Origin: JANQRX01 sp963663975
Lineage (GTDB): Bacteria; Pseudomonadota; Alphaproteobacteria; Rhizobiales; Kaistiaceae
Assembly: GCA_963663975.2 (NCBI GenBank)
Contig: CAXXRA010000006.1
Span: 248,001 to 312,000 of the forward strand
DNA length: 64,000 bases
Direction: 5' to 3'
Shown: in pieces, positions 8,502 to 18,157 of the stretch
How the letters are laid out: each line of letters starts with the position of its first letter
How positions within the stretch are numbered: position 1 is the stretch's first letter
The notes under the pieces: model-generated
Database searches by the model: none
The model's input: the letters and a program-made list of their open reading frames with translations, nothing else
Told to the model about the DNA's origin: nothing
Made by a program: the position numbers and the translations under genes

Positions 8502-8773
8502 TGGCGAAGGAAGAAATGCTGGAATTTGAGGGCGTCGTTACCGAGGTCCTTCCCGATGGCAATTTTCGGGTGAAGCTCGACAATGATCACGTCATTCTCG
8601 CTTATGCGGCCGGCCGCATGCGCAAACACCGTATCCGTACGCTGGCTGGCGATCGCGTTCGGGTCGAAATGACGCCTTACGATCTCGAGAAGGGCAGGAT
8701 CAACTTCCGCCACAAAACGGATAGTCCGAACGTAGGTTCCGGGCAGCGCCGACCGAACTTCCGTCGGCGTTGA
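8501..8773 (+). CDS. infA: Translation initiation factor IF-1
   Basis: A 90-residue S1/OB-fold protein carrying the IF-1 signature (GVVTEVLPDGNFRV, HVILAYAAGRMRKHRIR, GDRVRVEMTPYDLEKGRI). It binds the 30S A-site during initiation. It is longer than the usual 72 residues because of a basic C-terminal tail (NVGSGQRRPNFRRR), which I have seen in alphaproteobacterial IF-1 copies. The start is TTG with AAGGAG eight bases upstream. The duplicated leader before it is unusual. Confidence 0.96.
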   Translation: MAKEEMLEFEGVVTEVLPDGNFRVKLDNDHVILAYAAGRMRKHRIRTLAGDRVRVEMTPYDLEKGRINFRHKTDSPNVGSGQRRPNFRRR

Positions 8774-8798
8774 GCACGGGAGAGGGCCGATAGGCTCG

Positions 8799-10904
8799 TT
8801 ATCGCCCCTCGCGAATCCAGGTGGCGAATGGCAATCCTACCAGGACCAGCAGTCCAAGCAGACCGACGACGCCGAAAAGGTCGACGAACCCCGACAGCAG
8901 GGGAATTCGGTTGATCCCCTTGAGCACGCTCGCCTCGGTCATACGAATGCCGATCCAATCCTTGCCCGCGGTCGACGTGCCGGCCCGAATGGGCACGATC
9001 CTGGGCAGGTCGAGCTCTCCGTCGACATCGACAAGGCGGGCCACCAATCCGCCTGTCTCGGCGGCCAGCGGTGCCAGGAATTCGCCGGTCGAGCGAGAGT
9101 CGACGAACTCGCGAGGATTGGCGGGACCGTTGTGAGCGAAGGTGCGAAGGTCTCCCTGCTCGACACGGTAGAGGCCGATCTCGTTTGCCGGAACCGACAG
9201 TCGCCACAGGCCAGGCCCGGCAATGTCGGGACGATGTGTCTGCACGGCGCCTGATGGTGAGACGATGGTCATCGGCTCGGTTTGTTCAAACATCGTCTGG
9301 CGCTCCACGATCAGGTCGGCGCCGCGGGTTCGCGCGCGCAACGCCTCCTCTTCGAGGTCCGGTTCCTTCATCAACCAATGGGCAACTCGGCGCAACAGAT
9401 CGACGTGAGGACCACCGCCCTCGAAGCCGCGCGCCCACAGCCAGGTATGATCGGACAGAAGAATTGCGACGCGACCTTCCTGCTGGCGATTGAGAACAAG
9501 CAACGGCCGGTCATCGATCCCGCTCATTAGAACGCTGCCCTGGGGATGATTCACTTCCACAAGACGGAAAAACCTGCCCCAGTCCGGCGGGTTTGATTCC
9601 GAGCCCTCGAGCGCACGGGTCACCGGATGCCGGTCGCCGAGCGGTGTGATCTGTGCGTGAAACGGCGCCTCGATCACGTTGCCGGTCGGCGCGACAGGCA
9701 ATACGGGCGATAGTGGAGTCTGATAGAGGCTGGTGAAACCGGCGTAGTCGGGACCAGCCGCAACCATCAGGGCGCCTCCGTTGCGGACGTAGCGGGCGAT
9801 GTTGTCGAAATAGAGCAACGGCAACACGCCCCGGTGGTGGTAGCGGTCGAAGATGATCAGATCGAACTCGTCGATTTTTTCGGAGAACAACTCTCGCGTC
9901 GGGAACGCGATCAGAGACAGCTGATTGATCGGTGTGCCGTCCTGCTTTGACGGTGGCCGCAGAATGGTGAAGTGGACGAGGTCGACGGCGGCATCCGATT
10001 TCAACAGGTTTCGCCAAGTCCGCTCGCCGGCATGTGGGGCGCCCGAAACCAGCAGGACCCGGAGGTTTTCCCGGATGCCTTCAATGCGCACAATGGATCG
10101 GTTGTTGACGTCGGTCAGCTCCCCTTCAAGCGGGGCGGCCTGGAGTTCGATGATGTTCGACCCGCCATGCGGGATCTCGACCGTCAGCGTCGCAGCTCGG
10201 CCGGCGGTCACGATTTGGACGGAGTGCGGCTCGCCGTCATGAGTGACGACAACCTCGACGGCCTCTCCATCAGCAACGCCGTCATCAATGACGCGATAGC
10301 GAATATTTTGTCTCTCGTTGACGATGCCAAAACGGGGAGCGCCGTCGACCACGACTCGACGATCGCGTTCGTCCGGTCGTCCGGTCAACAGCACGTGCAG
10401 CGGAGCCGCGGGAGGCAGCGCTGAGGCGTTTTCCGGCACGTCATGAACCTGACCGTCGGTCAACATGACCACCGCACCAACGCGTTCCGGCGGTACATCG
10501 CCCAAAGCCGACCGCAGCGGCCCGAAGAGGTGAGTGCCGTCGGCCGCGCCGCTGCCGCTGGGCGTCCCGGCCTCGATGACGCGTAACTCGATTTCGTCAA
10601 ACTCGTCGAACCGTTTCGCCAACCGCTCACGCGCGGTTCGCGTCACGTTCCCGCGATTGGCCAGGCGTTGGCTGGCACTGCTATCCACGACCATGGCGAC
10701 GATGGTCGACAGCGACTCGCGTTCAGCGTTGACCACAACCGGATTGGCCAATGCCACCAGGAACGCCAGGGCAGCCAGCGCTCTCAACCACGCGCCGCGC
10801 ATCCTCCGCAGAAGTCCCGGCAGGACCAAAAGCACGGCAGCAGCCCCCGCGCCGAGCAGCCAAGCGAGGGGTATCAAGGGCGTGAACTCGAGGGTCCAGC
10901 TCAT
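8799..10904 (-). CDS. Membrane protein with glutamine amidotransferase-like/VWA-like domain, fourth gene of the moxR operon
   Basis: A 701-residue protein with two N-terminal transmembrane helices, a domain beginning MVVDSSASQRLA (metal-site-like DxSxS), a central region resembling class I glutamine amidotransferase folds, and a C-terminal transmembrane helix. It is the last gene of the moxR-DUF58-DUF4159 cluster and follows the DUF4159 gene by 5 bp. By analogy with Bat/MoxR systems it may act in envelope stress or assembly of a membrane complex. No biochemical role is established. Confidence 0.8.
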   Translation of the reverse strand: MSWTLEFTPLIPLAWLLGAGAAAVLLVLPGLLRRMRGAWLRALAALAFLVALANPVVVNAERESLSTIVAMVVDSSASQRLANRGNVTRTARERLAKRFDEFDEIELRVIEAGTPSGSGAADGTHLFGPLRSALGDVPPERVGAVVMLTDGQVHDVPENASALPPAAPLHVLLTGRPDERDRRVVVDGAPRFGIVNERQNIRYRVIDDGVADGEAVEVVVTHDGEPHSVQIVTAGRAATLTVEIPHGGSNIIELQAAPLEGELTDVNNRSIVRIEGIRENLRVLLVSGAPHAGERTWRNLLKSDAAVDLVHFTILRPPSKQDGTPINQLSLIAFPTRELFSEKIDEFDLIIFDRYHHRGVLPLLYFDNIARYVRNGGALMVAAGPDYAGFTSLYQTPLSPVLPVAPTGNVIEAPFHAQITPLGDRHPVTRALEGSESNPPDWGRFFRLVEVNHPQGSVLMSGIDDRPLLVLNRQQEGRVAILLSDHTWLWARGFEGGGPHVDLLRRVAHWLMKEPDLEEEALRARTRGADLIVERQTMFEQTEPMTIVSPSGAVQTHRPDIAGPGLWRLSVPANEIGLYRVEQGDLRTFAHNGPANPREFVDSRSTGEFLAPLAAETGGLVARLVDVDGELDLPRIVPIRAGTSTAGKDWIGIRMTEASVLKGINRIPLLSGFVDLFGVVGLLGLLVLVGLPFATWIREGR

Positions 10905-10909
10905 CGGTG

Positions 10910-13702
10910 CTACTGACCCAATCGCTCAAGCAGCGCAGGAACATGCACTTGGTCAGCCTTGTAGTTGCCGGTCAGCGCGTACATCACGATATTGGTTCCG
11001 GCGCGAAGCGACATCTCCCGCTGAATGCGGTCGGGAGGAACGGTGGGCAGGAGAAACGTTCCTCCTTCGTCGGCCGCCCAAGCTCCGGCGAAATCGTTCG
11101 ACGTGATGAGGATGGTCGATACACCGTCACCGGCACGCGCCGGCCTGTCCGCTCGTCCCTCGCCCTCCAGCACCTCCACCCATAGCGGGCCACCGGCATA
11201 GCGGCCGGGGAAATCGTTGAGGAGGTAAAACGCTTTGGTCAATACATGATCTGCAGGGACCGGCTCGAGCGGCGGAATATCAAGGCTGGCGAGCATATCG
11301 CGCAGTCGTTCCATGGCCGGGGTGCCCGCCAAGCTGCCGATCGAAGTCGACCTCTGGAATTGGTCGCGAGTGTCGAACAGCACTGATCCACCTTGGCGCA
11401 TATAGGCGCCGATCCGCGCCATCACGTTTGCCGGCGGAAGCGCCGTGTCGGGGGTCACGGGCCAGTAGATCAACGGAAAGAACGCAAGCTCGTCGCGCGC
11501 CGGGTCCACCCCGATAGGATCGCCCGGCTCCAATGCGGTGCGGTCGGCGATGACGCGGGACAATCCGTCGAGCCCCGCCCGACTGATCTCGTCGACCTGG
11601 CTGTCTCCGGTGACCACATAGGCCATACGAGTCGTATTTGCTGCCAGCAGAGCCATCTGATCGGCGACCTCGTCGGCGTTGGCGCCCGGGGGGCTTGCCA
11701 GCGCAGCAAGGACCATCGCCAGGGCCAGGGTTGCGGCAGTGGCGCCTTTGCCAAGCCGTAGGCGCAGTCCGCCATTCAGCCACAGCACGGCGAGGGTATC
11801 GGCAGCGAGCAAGACGAGCGCAACAACCAGCAGCCAGGGCGCCAGCCCGATCGGTGTTTCAACGGGGTAGGGTCGAAAATCGATGCCGGCGAAGGCGGTG
11901 CGGTCGACTCTGTCGATGGGTCCCTGTGAGGCGATCAGGTTGAGGGCGCGAAAGCCCTCCTCGCTGCCGTAAAGGCCCGGCGGATGGTCGGCGTCTACCG
12001 AAATGTCCGCAAGCCCCCCGACGATCGGACGGGCCTGGGATCCGGGAGCCTCGAAACGTCCAAATCCGTCGAGAAGCCGGTAGGGTGGCACCGGCTGCGC
12101 TTCCTCACCCGCGGTATCTGAAGCGCCCAAGTTGGTGGAGAACGCAACGATTCGCCGCAGCATCTCGACGAATGCGCCCGATAGCGGAAGGTTCGACCAG
12201 CTGGTGTCGGCGGTGACGTGGAAGAGCACGAGCCGGCCCTTGCCAACGGTTGCGGCGGTGACCAGCGGCGTGCCATCCGCCAGAGCCGCCCAAGTGCGTT
12301 CCGCAAGCGACCCGTCCGGCTCGGCCAGAACCTGGCGCGAGACGAAAACGTCGTCGGGCATTGGAAGGCCGGCGAACGGACCATTGTCGGAAAAACTGCC
12401 AAGCGGCTGCGGAGTTCGCCATGAAAGGCTGCCGCCGAGAATCCGGTCGCCGTTGCGCAAGGTGACCGGAATCAGCTCATCGGTATCCGCGGCCAGCCGA
12501 GGGCCGGCGAAGCGCACCAGCGTGCCGCCTGCCCGCACCCAATCGGCAACGGTATCGACTACATCGGGCGGTAAAGTGCCGATGTCGGCCATCGCGATAA
12601 CCGATGCGCCGGTATCGATCAGATCAGCCAAGGCGACCGCTGCATTGGCGTCACGCGCCTCGCGGATTTCGGCGAAAGGCTGCGCCGCCCGTGAAATGTA
12701 ATAAAGCGGCGAGAGCAGTGGTTGGGCCGTATCTGCCGACGCGCCGGAAAGCAGACCAATCCGGCGCCGCCGCCAGCGGTCGTCAATAAGTTGAACCGCG
12801 CCCGCCGAGGAGGTTCCGGCGATCTCAAGGCGGACGATCTCATTGCGCAGCTCGACCGGGATCGTGAAAGAGGCCGTTGCCAGCGTCTCGCCGCCGTCGA
12901 TGGCGAAGGGTGCCTCTCCGACGATCCGACCCTTGATGTCGCGCGCGCGGACGATTCCGGCGGCGCCGTCAGCGCTTTCCGTACGTATAACGGGAACGTT
13001 CAAGGCGTCGGCGCCGCTGACCGGCGGGGCCAGTGCGACAATATCGGCGGCGTCGTTGAGATAGGTAACGATGGGACCGTCGACCGAGGATTCGAGCGCT
13101 GCACCAAAGGTCTCAATGCCCTCCTGGTCGATGCCGCTGGAAAGCCAAATTGCTCCTCCAAACTCTATCAATTCGCGAGCCTGGCCGAGGCGGCGGGCCA
13201 ACCCCGCGTAGTCTGCCGCCCACGGCCGTGGAAGCAACGCCTCCAAGCGCTCCGCCACAGTGCTTGGGTCCGCTGGCGCAATCACCTGCGCAGATCCGTC
13301 GGCGGCGGCAAGCAAGGCCACGGGCCGGTCCGCCTCAGCTGCCAGACCGGCCATCCGCTTGGCGCTGTCGACCATGACATCCCATCGCGCTGCGGCCGCC
13401 CAACTGTTGTCGACCACGATCATGAGTGGTCCCGAGCCGGGGGCTTGTTCCTCGACCGGATTGTAGACAGGGCCGGCCAATGCCAGGATCACCATGGCAG
13501 CAATGGTCAACCTGAGGGCGGTCAGCCACCATGGGCTGCGGGCCGGCTGCTCCTCCTTACGGGCGATGCGGAGCAGCAATCGCATCGGCGGAAAGTCTTC
13601 CAGCCGTGGTTTGGGTGGGGTCAGACGCAGAAAAAACCAGATCGCCGGAAGGGCGATCAGCGCGGCCAGCATGCCGATATTGGCGAATGCCAAGGGAATC
13701 AT
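10910..13702 (-). CDS. DUF4159 / BatA-like membrane protein
   Basis: A 930-residue protein. The N-terminus matches the BatA-type double-helix domain (FANIGMLAALIALPAIWFFLR and a second helix near residue 65), followed by a VWA-like region (MIVVDNSWAAAARW) and several periplasmic-type segments. Further helices lie around residues 610-680. The C-terminal DUF4159 domain (AYMRQGGSVLFDTRDQF) resembles a glutamine amidotransferase fold without an obvious catalytic cysteine. It overlaps the DUF58 gene by four bases, so the two are probably translationally coupled. Function is unknown; the neighbours suggest a partner of the MoxR AAA+ ATPase. Confidence 0.85.
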   Translation of the reverse strand: MIPLAFANIGMLAALIALPAIWFFLRLTPPKPRLEDFPPMRLLLRIARKEEQPARSPWWLTALRLTIAAMVILALAGPVYNPVEEQAPGSGPLMIVVDNSWAAAARWDVMVDSAKRMAGLAAEADRPVALLAAADGSAQVIAPADPSTVAERLEALLPRPWAADYAGLARRLGQARELIEFGGAIWLSSGIDQEGIETFGAALESSVDGPIVTYLNDAADIVALAPPVSGADALNVPVIRTESADGAAGIVRARDIKGRIVGEAPFAIDGGETLATASFTIPVELRNEIVRLEIAGTSSAGAVQLIDDRWRRRRIGLLSGASADTAQPLLSPLYYISRAAQPFAEIREARDANAAVALADLIDTGASVIAMADIGTLPPDVVDTVADWVRAGGTLVRFAGPRLAADTDELIPVTLRNGDRILGGSLSWRTPQPLGSFSDNGPFAGLPMPDDVFVSRQVLAEPDGSLAERTWAALADGTPLVTAATVGKGRLVLFHVTADTSWSNLPLSGAFVEMLRRIVAFSTNLGASDTAGEEAQPVPPYRLLDGFGRFEAPGSQARPIVGGLADISVDADHPPGLYGSEEGFRALNLIASQGPIDRVDRTAFAGIDFRPYPVETPIGLAPWLLVVALVLLAADTLAVLWLNGGLRLRLGKGATAATLALAMVLAALASPPGANADEVADQMALLAANTTRMAYVVTGDSQVDEISRAGLDGLSRVIADRTALEPGDPIGVDPARDELAFFPLIYWPVTPDTALPPANVMARIGAYMRQGGSVLFDTRDQFQRSTSIGSLAGTPAMERLRDMLASLDIPPLEPVPADHVLTKAFYLLNDFPGRYAGGPLWVEVLEGEGRADRPARAGDGVSTILITSNDFAGAWAADEGGTFLLPTVPPDRIQREMSLRAGTNIVMYALTGNYKADQVHVPALLERLGQ

Positions 13703-14610
13703 GCCGCGCGTCCGTGGTTGCTGTCAGCGAACCGCGAATGACGGTCGGCCAGCCGCGCATGAATCGACAAAAGTGGCTCGGTCGGCGGTCGGTCCGTACG
13801 ATGAACGATGAACGACCAATCGACCCGCCGGCAGCGATCTCCAAGATGGTATCGCAACGCGCCGAGTTCACCCTGATATTCGGTCCGGTAGTGTTCGGCC
13901 CTCGAAACAACATGCGTACCGCCGGTTTCAGGATCGCGAAACTCGGTACGGCCGGCGTACGGGAACGTCTCCTCGATTGGATCGACTACCTGGATGATGT
14001 GAGCCCGGGCGCCGGATCTTGCGACCGCGTCGAGCGTCGCGTCTGTTTCGGCAATCGGGTCGAGGAAGTCGCCGATCAGGATCAGGTCGGTAAACTGGCG
14101 AAGGTCCTTCACGATTGGTTGACTCGCGGTCACGGCGGTATTGGCCAGGTTGGCGGCGATCCGCTCGACCGCATTCCGTGCCAGCACGGGACGTCCGGAG
14201 CCCAGCAGCCCCACCCGCTCTCCGGCTGAGGCCAGCATCTCGGTCAGGGCGAGCAAAAGCACCGTGGCGCGGTGGCGCTTGCTGACTTTGGAAAGCCTGG
14301 AGCGGAAATCCATTGAGGGAGATTGGTCGTTCCACAGCCACAGCGTGTGCGCGGCTTCCCACTCTTTTTCACGCACATAGAGGTGATCGTCGCGGGCCGA
14401 GCGCCGCCAGTCGATTGCCGCCGCCGGCTCGCCGCTCACGAAAGGTCGAAACTGCCAGAATGTCTCACCGCGGCCGCTGGTGCGTCGTCCGTGCCAGCCG
14501 GCGAGAACCGTCGCCGCGACTCGGCGCGCTTCGACAAGCATATCGGGCAGACCAGCCGCAATCTCCTTTGCTTCGGCTAGTTTCCTGCGATCGGGCTGAC
14601 AGGTGCTCAT
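13699..14610 (-). CDS. DUF58 domain-containing protein
   Basis: A 303-residue protein with the DUF58 core (RPFVSGEPAAAIDWRRSARDD, LWLWNDQSPSMDF), where DQSPSM resembles a VWA MIDAS-like motif. Such proteins are constant partners of MoxR ATPases. It begins 10 bp after the moxR stop and overlaps the DUF4159 gene start by four bases, placing it in one operon. It has no signal peptide or membrane helix and should be cytosolic. Confidence 0.88.
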   Translation of the reverse strand: MSTCQPDRRKLAEAKEIAAGLPDMLVEARRVAATVLAGWHGRRTSGRGETFWQFRPFVSGEPAAAIDWRRSARDDHLYVREKEWEAAHTLWLWNDQSPSMDFRSRLSKVSKRHRATVLLLALTEMLASAGERVGLLGSGRPVLARNAVERIAANLANTAVTASQPIVKDLRQFTDLILIGDFLDPIAETDATLDAVARSGARAHIIQVVDPIEETFPYAGRTEFRDPETGGTHVVSRAEHYRTEYQGELGALRYHLGDRCRRVDWSFIVHRTDRPPTEPLLSIHARLADRHSRFADSNHGRAA

Positions 14611-14619
14611 GAACCGTTG

Positions 14620-15630
14620 TCAGCCAATCTGCGCACGAAGCTCGGCGATGATGTCGCGCACCGTCATTCCGTCGGCGCGTGCGGCGAAGCTCAAAGCCAT
14701 ACGGTGCTGGAGAACTGATTCAGCCAGATCGTGCACATCGTCCAGGGACGGAGAATAGCGGCCATCGATCAATGCGCGCGCTCGGCAGGCGAGCATGAGC
14801 GCTTGACTTGCCCGCGGGCCGGGGCCCCAGGTGATCATATCGGCGATGCGTGCGTCCGACTGGCCGTCCGGGCGCCCAGAACGCACCAGCGATAGTATGC
14901 CCTCGACAACCGATTCTCCGACCGGGATGCGCCGGACCAGTCTTTGAATCGCCGACATCTCGTCGGCCGTCATCACCTGCTGGGCGACGGCCTCCTCGAT
15001 ACCGGTGGTCTCGAAAAGCATCCGGCGTTCGGCTTTGAGGTCGGGATATCCGACGTCGATCTGGAGGAGAAACCGGTCGAGCTGGGCTTCGGGGAGCGGG
15101 TAGGTGCCCTCCTGCTCAAGAGGATTCTGGGTGGCCAGAACGTGGAACGGCGACGGCAGGTCGTGTCGGACGCCGGCGACGGTAACATGGTGCTCCTGCA
15201 TGGCCTGGAGCAGCGCCGACTGGGTTCTCGGACTGGCCCGATTGATCTCGTCGGCCATCAGCAATTGGGTGAAAACCGGACCGTGCACGAAACGGAATGC
15301 GCGGCTACCGTCGGCCGCTTGGTCCATGACTTCCGATCCGGTGATGTCGGAGGGCATCAGATCGGGGGTGAATTGAATGCGTTTTTGCGACAGACCGAGG
15401 ACGGTTCCAAGGGTCTCAACCAGTTTTGTCTTGGCCAGTCCGGGAACGCCGATCAGCAGACCGTGTCCCCCGGCAAGCAGCGTGGTAAGGACCCGCTCGG
15501 TCACCGTTTCCTGGCCGTAGATGACCTGACCTATGGCTTCGCGCGCGGACTTGATCCTGGCCACTGCGGCGTCGGTCTCTTCGACAATCGAGTCCGGGTC
15601 GGATGGTGCAGGTGGGGACATGACGCTCAT
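14620..15630 (-). CDS. MoxR family AAA+ ATPase
   Basis: A protein of about 336 residues with a Walker A motif of the MoxR type (GVPGLAKTKLVE), Walker B LLMADEINRASPRTQ, sensor-1 LATQNPLEQEG and the C-terminal lid domain. MoxR ATPases act as chaperones for metal insertion or complex assembly together with VWA and DUF58 proteins. It is the first gene of a leftward four-gene operon. The start is uncertain: ATG 15630 is used, and TTG 15663 would add eleven residues. Confidence 0.9.
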   Translation of the reverse strand: MSVMSPPAPSDPDSIVEETDAAVARIKSAREAIGQVIYGQETVTERVLTTLLAGGHGLLIGVPGLAKTKLVETLGTVLGLSQKRIQFTPDLMPSDITGSEVMDQAADGSRAFRFVHGPVFTQLLMADEINRASPRTQSALLQAMQEHHVTVAGVRHDLPSPFHVLATQNPLEQEGTYPLPEAQLDRFLLQIDVGYPDLKAERRMLFETTGIEEAVAQQVMTADEMSAIQRLVRRIPVGESVVEGILSLVRSGRPDGQSDARIADMITWGPGPRASQALMLACRARALIDGRYSPSLDDVHDLAESVLQHRMALSFAARADGMTVRDIIAELRAQIG

Positions 15631-15695
15631 ATCGGGGAGCTGTACTTTCGCAGCGAGTGACAAGGGTTTCGAGGCGCCAGACTTTCATTGTCGGT

Positions 15696-15734
15696 GTTGC
15701 AGCACAAGCGACCTGACCGCATTTGTGGTGCAAC
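15696..15734. promoter_or_regulatory. Inverted repeat in the moxR/NUDIX divergent region
   Basis: GTTGCAGCACAA (15696-15707) and TTGTGGTGCAAC (15723-15734) are inverted copies with 11 of 12 bases matching and a 15-bp spacer. It sits between two divergent genes and looks like an operator for a dimeric regulator. No regulator is identified. Confidence 0.5.
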
Positions 15735-15831
15735 GATCGGCCACCGGGGATCAAATCGCTGTCATTTGAGCGATCAAGCACGGCGAAAAGTTGTCGACGG
15801 GCGCCGTTTCGAGGTAACTCGTACAGAACCC

Positions 15832-16476
15832 ATGAACAATGATGATCTCCATTCGCGCGGCGAACCGGAAGAGTTCTTCCGACGGGCCACAGATCGGCTT
15901 CTGCACGCCCCAATCGGCGGTGATGCCGAAGCGGTTGGGGACCACATCCTCAACCCGCAATTCGCCTCCGCTGATTCTGTGAAGTACCGGGATGCGGCGG
16001 TCCTGATACCCGTCATTGCACGCCGGCCCCACGCCAGCGTACTCCTGACCGAAAGGACGCCGGATCTGTCCACCCATGCCGGCCAGATCGCTTTCCCGGG
16101 CGGCAAAATAGATGCCGGCGATTCAGGACCGGCCGATGCTGCGCTCCGCGAAGCGGAGGAGGAAATCGGTCTTGCCCCCGACAACGCCGAGGTGATCGGT
16201 TATCTCGACACCTACCTGTCGCGAACCGGATACCGTATCGTTCCGGTGCTGGCCAAGGTCAGCCCTGACTTCTCGGTCCGCATCAACCGACGGGAAGTGG
16301 GCGACGTTTTCGAGGTGCCGATGCCGTTTCTCCTGGACCCGGCAAATCACCGCCGGGCAAACCGGGATTTAGGCGCGATGCGTGCCCATTTCTATGAAAT
16401 TACATTCGAAGGACGCTATATTTGGGGCGTCACCGCGGGGATCATACGGACGCTGTACAATCGGATGGCTGACTGA
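15832..16476 (+). CDS. CoA-pyrophosphatase-type NUDIX hydrolase
   Basis: A 214-residue NUDIX protein of the NudL/CoA diphosphatase subgroup. The Nudix box spans GGKIDAGD to REAEEEIGL with the metal-binding glutamates, preceded by the subgroup motif LLTERTPDLSTHAGQIAFPG. It probably hydrolyses CoA or a CoA-like nucleotide. ATG 15832 follows a non-conserved open stretch. Its stop overlaps the DUF6111 start by one base, and the run continues into the CCA-adding enzyme. Confidence 0.9.
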   Translation: MNNDDLHSRGEPEEFFRRATDRLLHAPIGGDAEAVGDHILNPQFASADSVKYRDAAVLIPVIARRPHASVLLTERTPDLSTHAGQIAFPGGKIDAGDSGPADAALREAEEEIGLAPDNAEVIGYLDTYLSRTGYRIVPVLAKVSPDFSVRINRREVGDVFEVPMPFLLDPANHRRANRDLGAMRAHFYEITFEGRYIWGVTAGIIRTLYNRMAD

Positions 16477-16769
16477 TGGCACGACTGTTTGTTTTCAATA
16501 TTTTCTTTTTTCTGCTGCCATTCGTCGCCTATGCCGGATACCTCCTGATCACCCGTGGCAGTTTTCGCAATATTTCCGAATGGCAGATCCAGACGATCGC
16601 TTGGCTGGCGCTTGGCGGATCGTTGCTGATGGTCGCCGCGCTGCTGTATTTTCTGCAGCTTCAGCCCGGCGACGCCGGCAGCACCTATGTTCCGGCGACC
16701 TTCGAGGACGGCAAAATCATACCGGGCCGGTTGGTGCCGAACAGGTCCGATGAGGCGCCTTCGGAATAA
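16476..16769 (+). CDS. DUF6111 family small membrane protein
   Basis: A 97-residue protein with two transmembrane helices (about residues 4-25 and 44-66) and a C-terminal motif TYVPATFEDGKIIPG, matching the family that sits between the NUDIX and CCA transferase genes in alphaproteobacteria. No function is known. Translation is probably coupled to the NUDIX gene by the one-base overlap. Confidence 0.82.
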   Translation: MARLFVFNIFFFLLPFVAYAGYLLITRGSFRNISEWQIQTIAWLALGGSLLMVAALLYFLQLQPGDAGSTYVPATFEDGKIIPGRLVPNRSDEAPSE

Positions 16770-16784
16770 ACGGCAGCTGCCGCC

Positions 16785-18032
16785 ATGACGGTTTTACCGC
16801 CCAACGTGACTGGAGCCGAATGGTTTTCCGATCCGACCGTGCGCAGGGTGTTCGCGGTTCTGCGCGCCGATGGCGCGGGCGCGCGCGTCGTCGGCGGCGC
16901 GGTTCGCAACACGCTGATGGATCGACCCGTCTCGGACATCGATTTCGGGACCTCGTTGACCCCGGATCAGGTCACCAAGCTGGCTGGGGAGACCGGCATT
17001 CGCGCCGTTCCAACCGGGATCGAGCACGGCACGGTGACCCTCGTCGTTGACGGAAATTCCTTCCAGGTGACGACGCTGCGCGATGACATTGCCACCGATG
17101 GCCGGCACGCCGTCGTCCGCTTCGGCAGTGATTGGGTGGCTGATGCCCGACGGCGGGATTTCACGATGAACGCGCTGTCGGTCGACGCATCGGGAAGGGT
17201 GTTTGATCCACTCGGCGGCCTTGACGATATCCGCTCCGGCACCGTGCGCTTCATCGGCGACCCGGACGCGCGGATCGCCGAGGATCGGCTCCGCATCCTG
17301 AGGCTGTTCCGGTTCCATGCCGAATACGGTCGGGACCAAATCCGGACGAACGATCTCGCCGCAGCTGTTCGTGGGCGGCATGGTCTGAGCGATCTCGCCG
17401 CTGAGCGGATTGGCGCGGAGGTAAGTCGTATCATCATGGCGCGCCGGGCCGCCGAGGTCGCGGTCCTGATGCAGGACTACGGCATCCTGCCGCTTGTCCT
17501 GGGCGGGATCGGCTACTTGGAAGCTCTGCGGCGGGTGGTTGCTTTCGAAGGTGCGGCCAGGGCTTTGCCGTCGGTGTCCCTGAGGCTGGCTGCCGTGGCA
17601 GCGCGCGTCGAGGAGGACGTTGAACGGGTGACCCAGAAGCTGCGCCTGACCAACGCCCAATTCCGCCGTATGAATGCGGCAATCGTGCTAGCCAGACGGC
17701 TGAATGTGCGCCCCGATGACCGTCAGGCGCGTCGGCTTGTCTACCTGCATGGCCAGGAGGCGTTCCGCGACGGCGTTGTGCTCGCCTCTGCCTGGGTCGA
17801 TGGCGAGTCCGGGGTCGCGCGTTGGCTCGAACTCTACGACCTGCCGGTCCGCCGACCAACGCCGGTTTTTCCCATTTCGGGCCGAGATGTGACCGCTCTT
17901 GGCGTGACCGAGGGACCGCGGGTCGGTCGACTGCTGGCTTTGCTGGAGGCCTTCTGGATTGACCATGATTTCAAACTCAGCGAAGCGGAGCTGCGGACCC
18001 GTCTGCAGGCGATGATCGCCGCTGCTCAGTGA
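16785..18032 (+). CDS. cca: CCA tRNA nucleotidyltransferase
   Basis: A 415-residue class II nucleotidyltransferase. Motifs include the template-site GGAVRNTLMD, catalytic DIDFG, RRDFTMNAL and GDPDARIAEDRLRILRLFRF. It adds or repairs the 3' CCA of tRNA. It lies 15 bp after DUF6111 in an apparent NUDIX-DUF6111-cca operon, a conserved alphaproteobacterial order. A poly(A) polymerase role cannot be ruled out from sequence alone. Confidence 0.93.
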   Translation: MTVLPPNVTGAEWFSDPTVRRVFAVLRADGAGARVVGGAVRNTLMDRPVSDIDFGTSLTPDQVTKLAGETGIRAVPTGIEHGTVTLVVDGNSFQVTTLRDDIATDGRHAVVRFGSDWVADARRRDFTMNALSVDASGRVFDPLGGLDDIRSGTVRFIGDPDARIAEDRLRILRLFRFHAEYGRDQIRTNDLAAAVRGRHGLSDLAAERIGAEVSRIIMARRAAEVAVLMQDYGILPLVLGGIGYLEALRRVVAFEGAARALPSVSLRLAAVAARVEEDVERVTQKLRLTNAQFRRMNAAIVLARRLNVRPDDRQARRLVYLHGQEAFRDGVVLASAWVDGESGVARWLELYDLPVRRPTPVFPISGRDVTALGVTEGPRVGRLLALLEAFWIDHDFKLSEAELRTRLQAMIAAAQ

Positions 18033-18157
18033 GCATCCAGGTTTCCCACCGGCCGAATCCTTGAGTTTTGCCGCTTCGCACGACCTACGAGCGCCACCGG
18101 CTGGAATGTTGATGCTTGTTCTGTCACCTTGGCCGATCACCTTGACTGGGGGACGGC

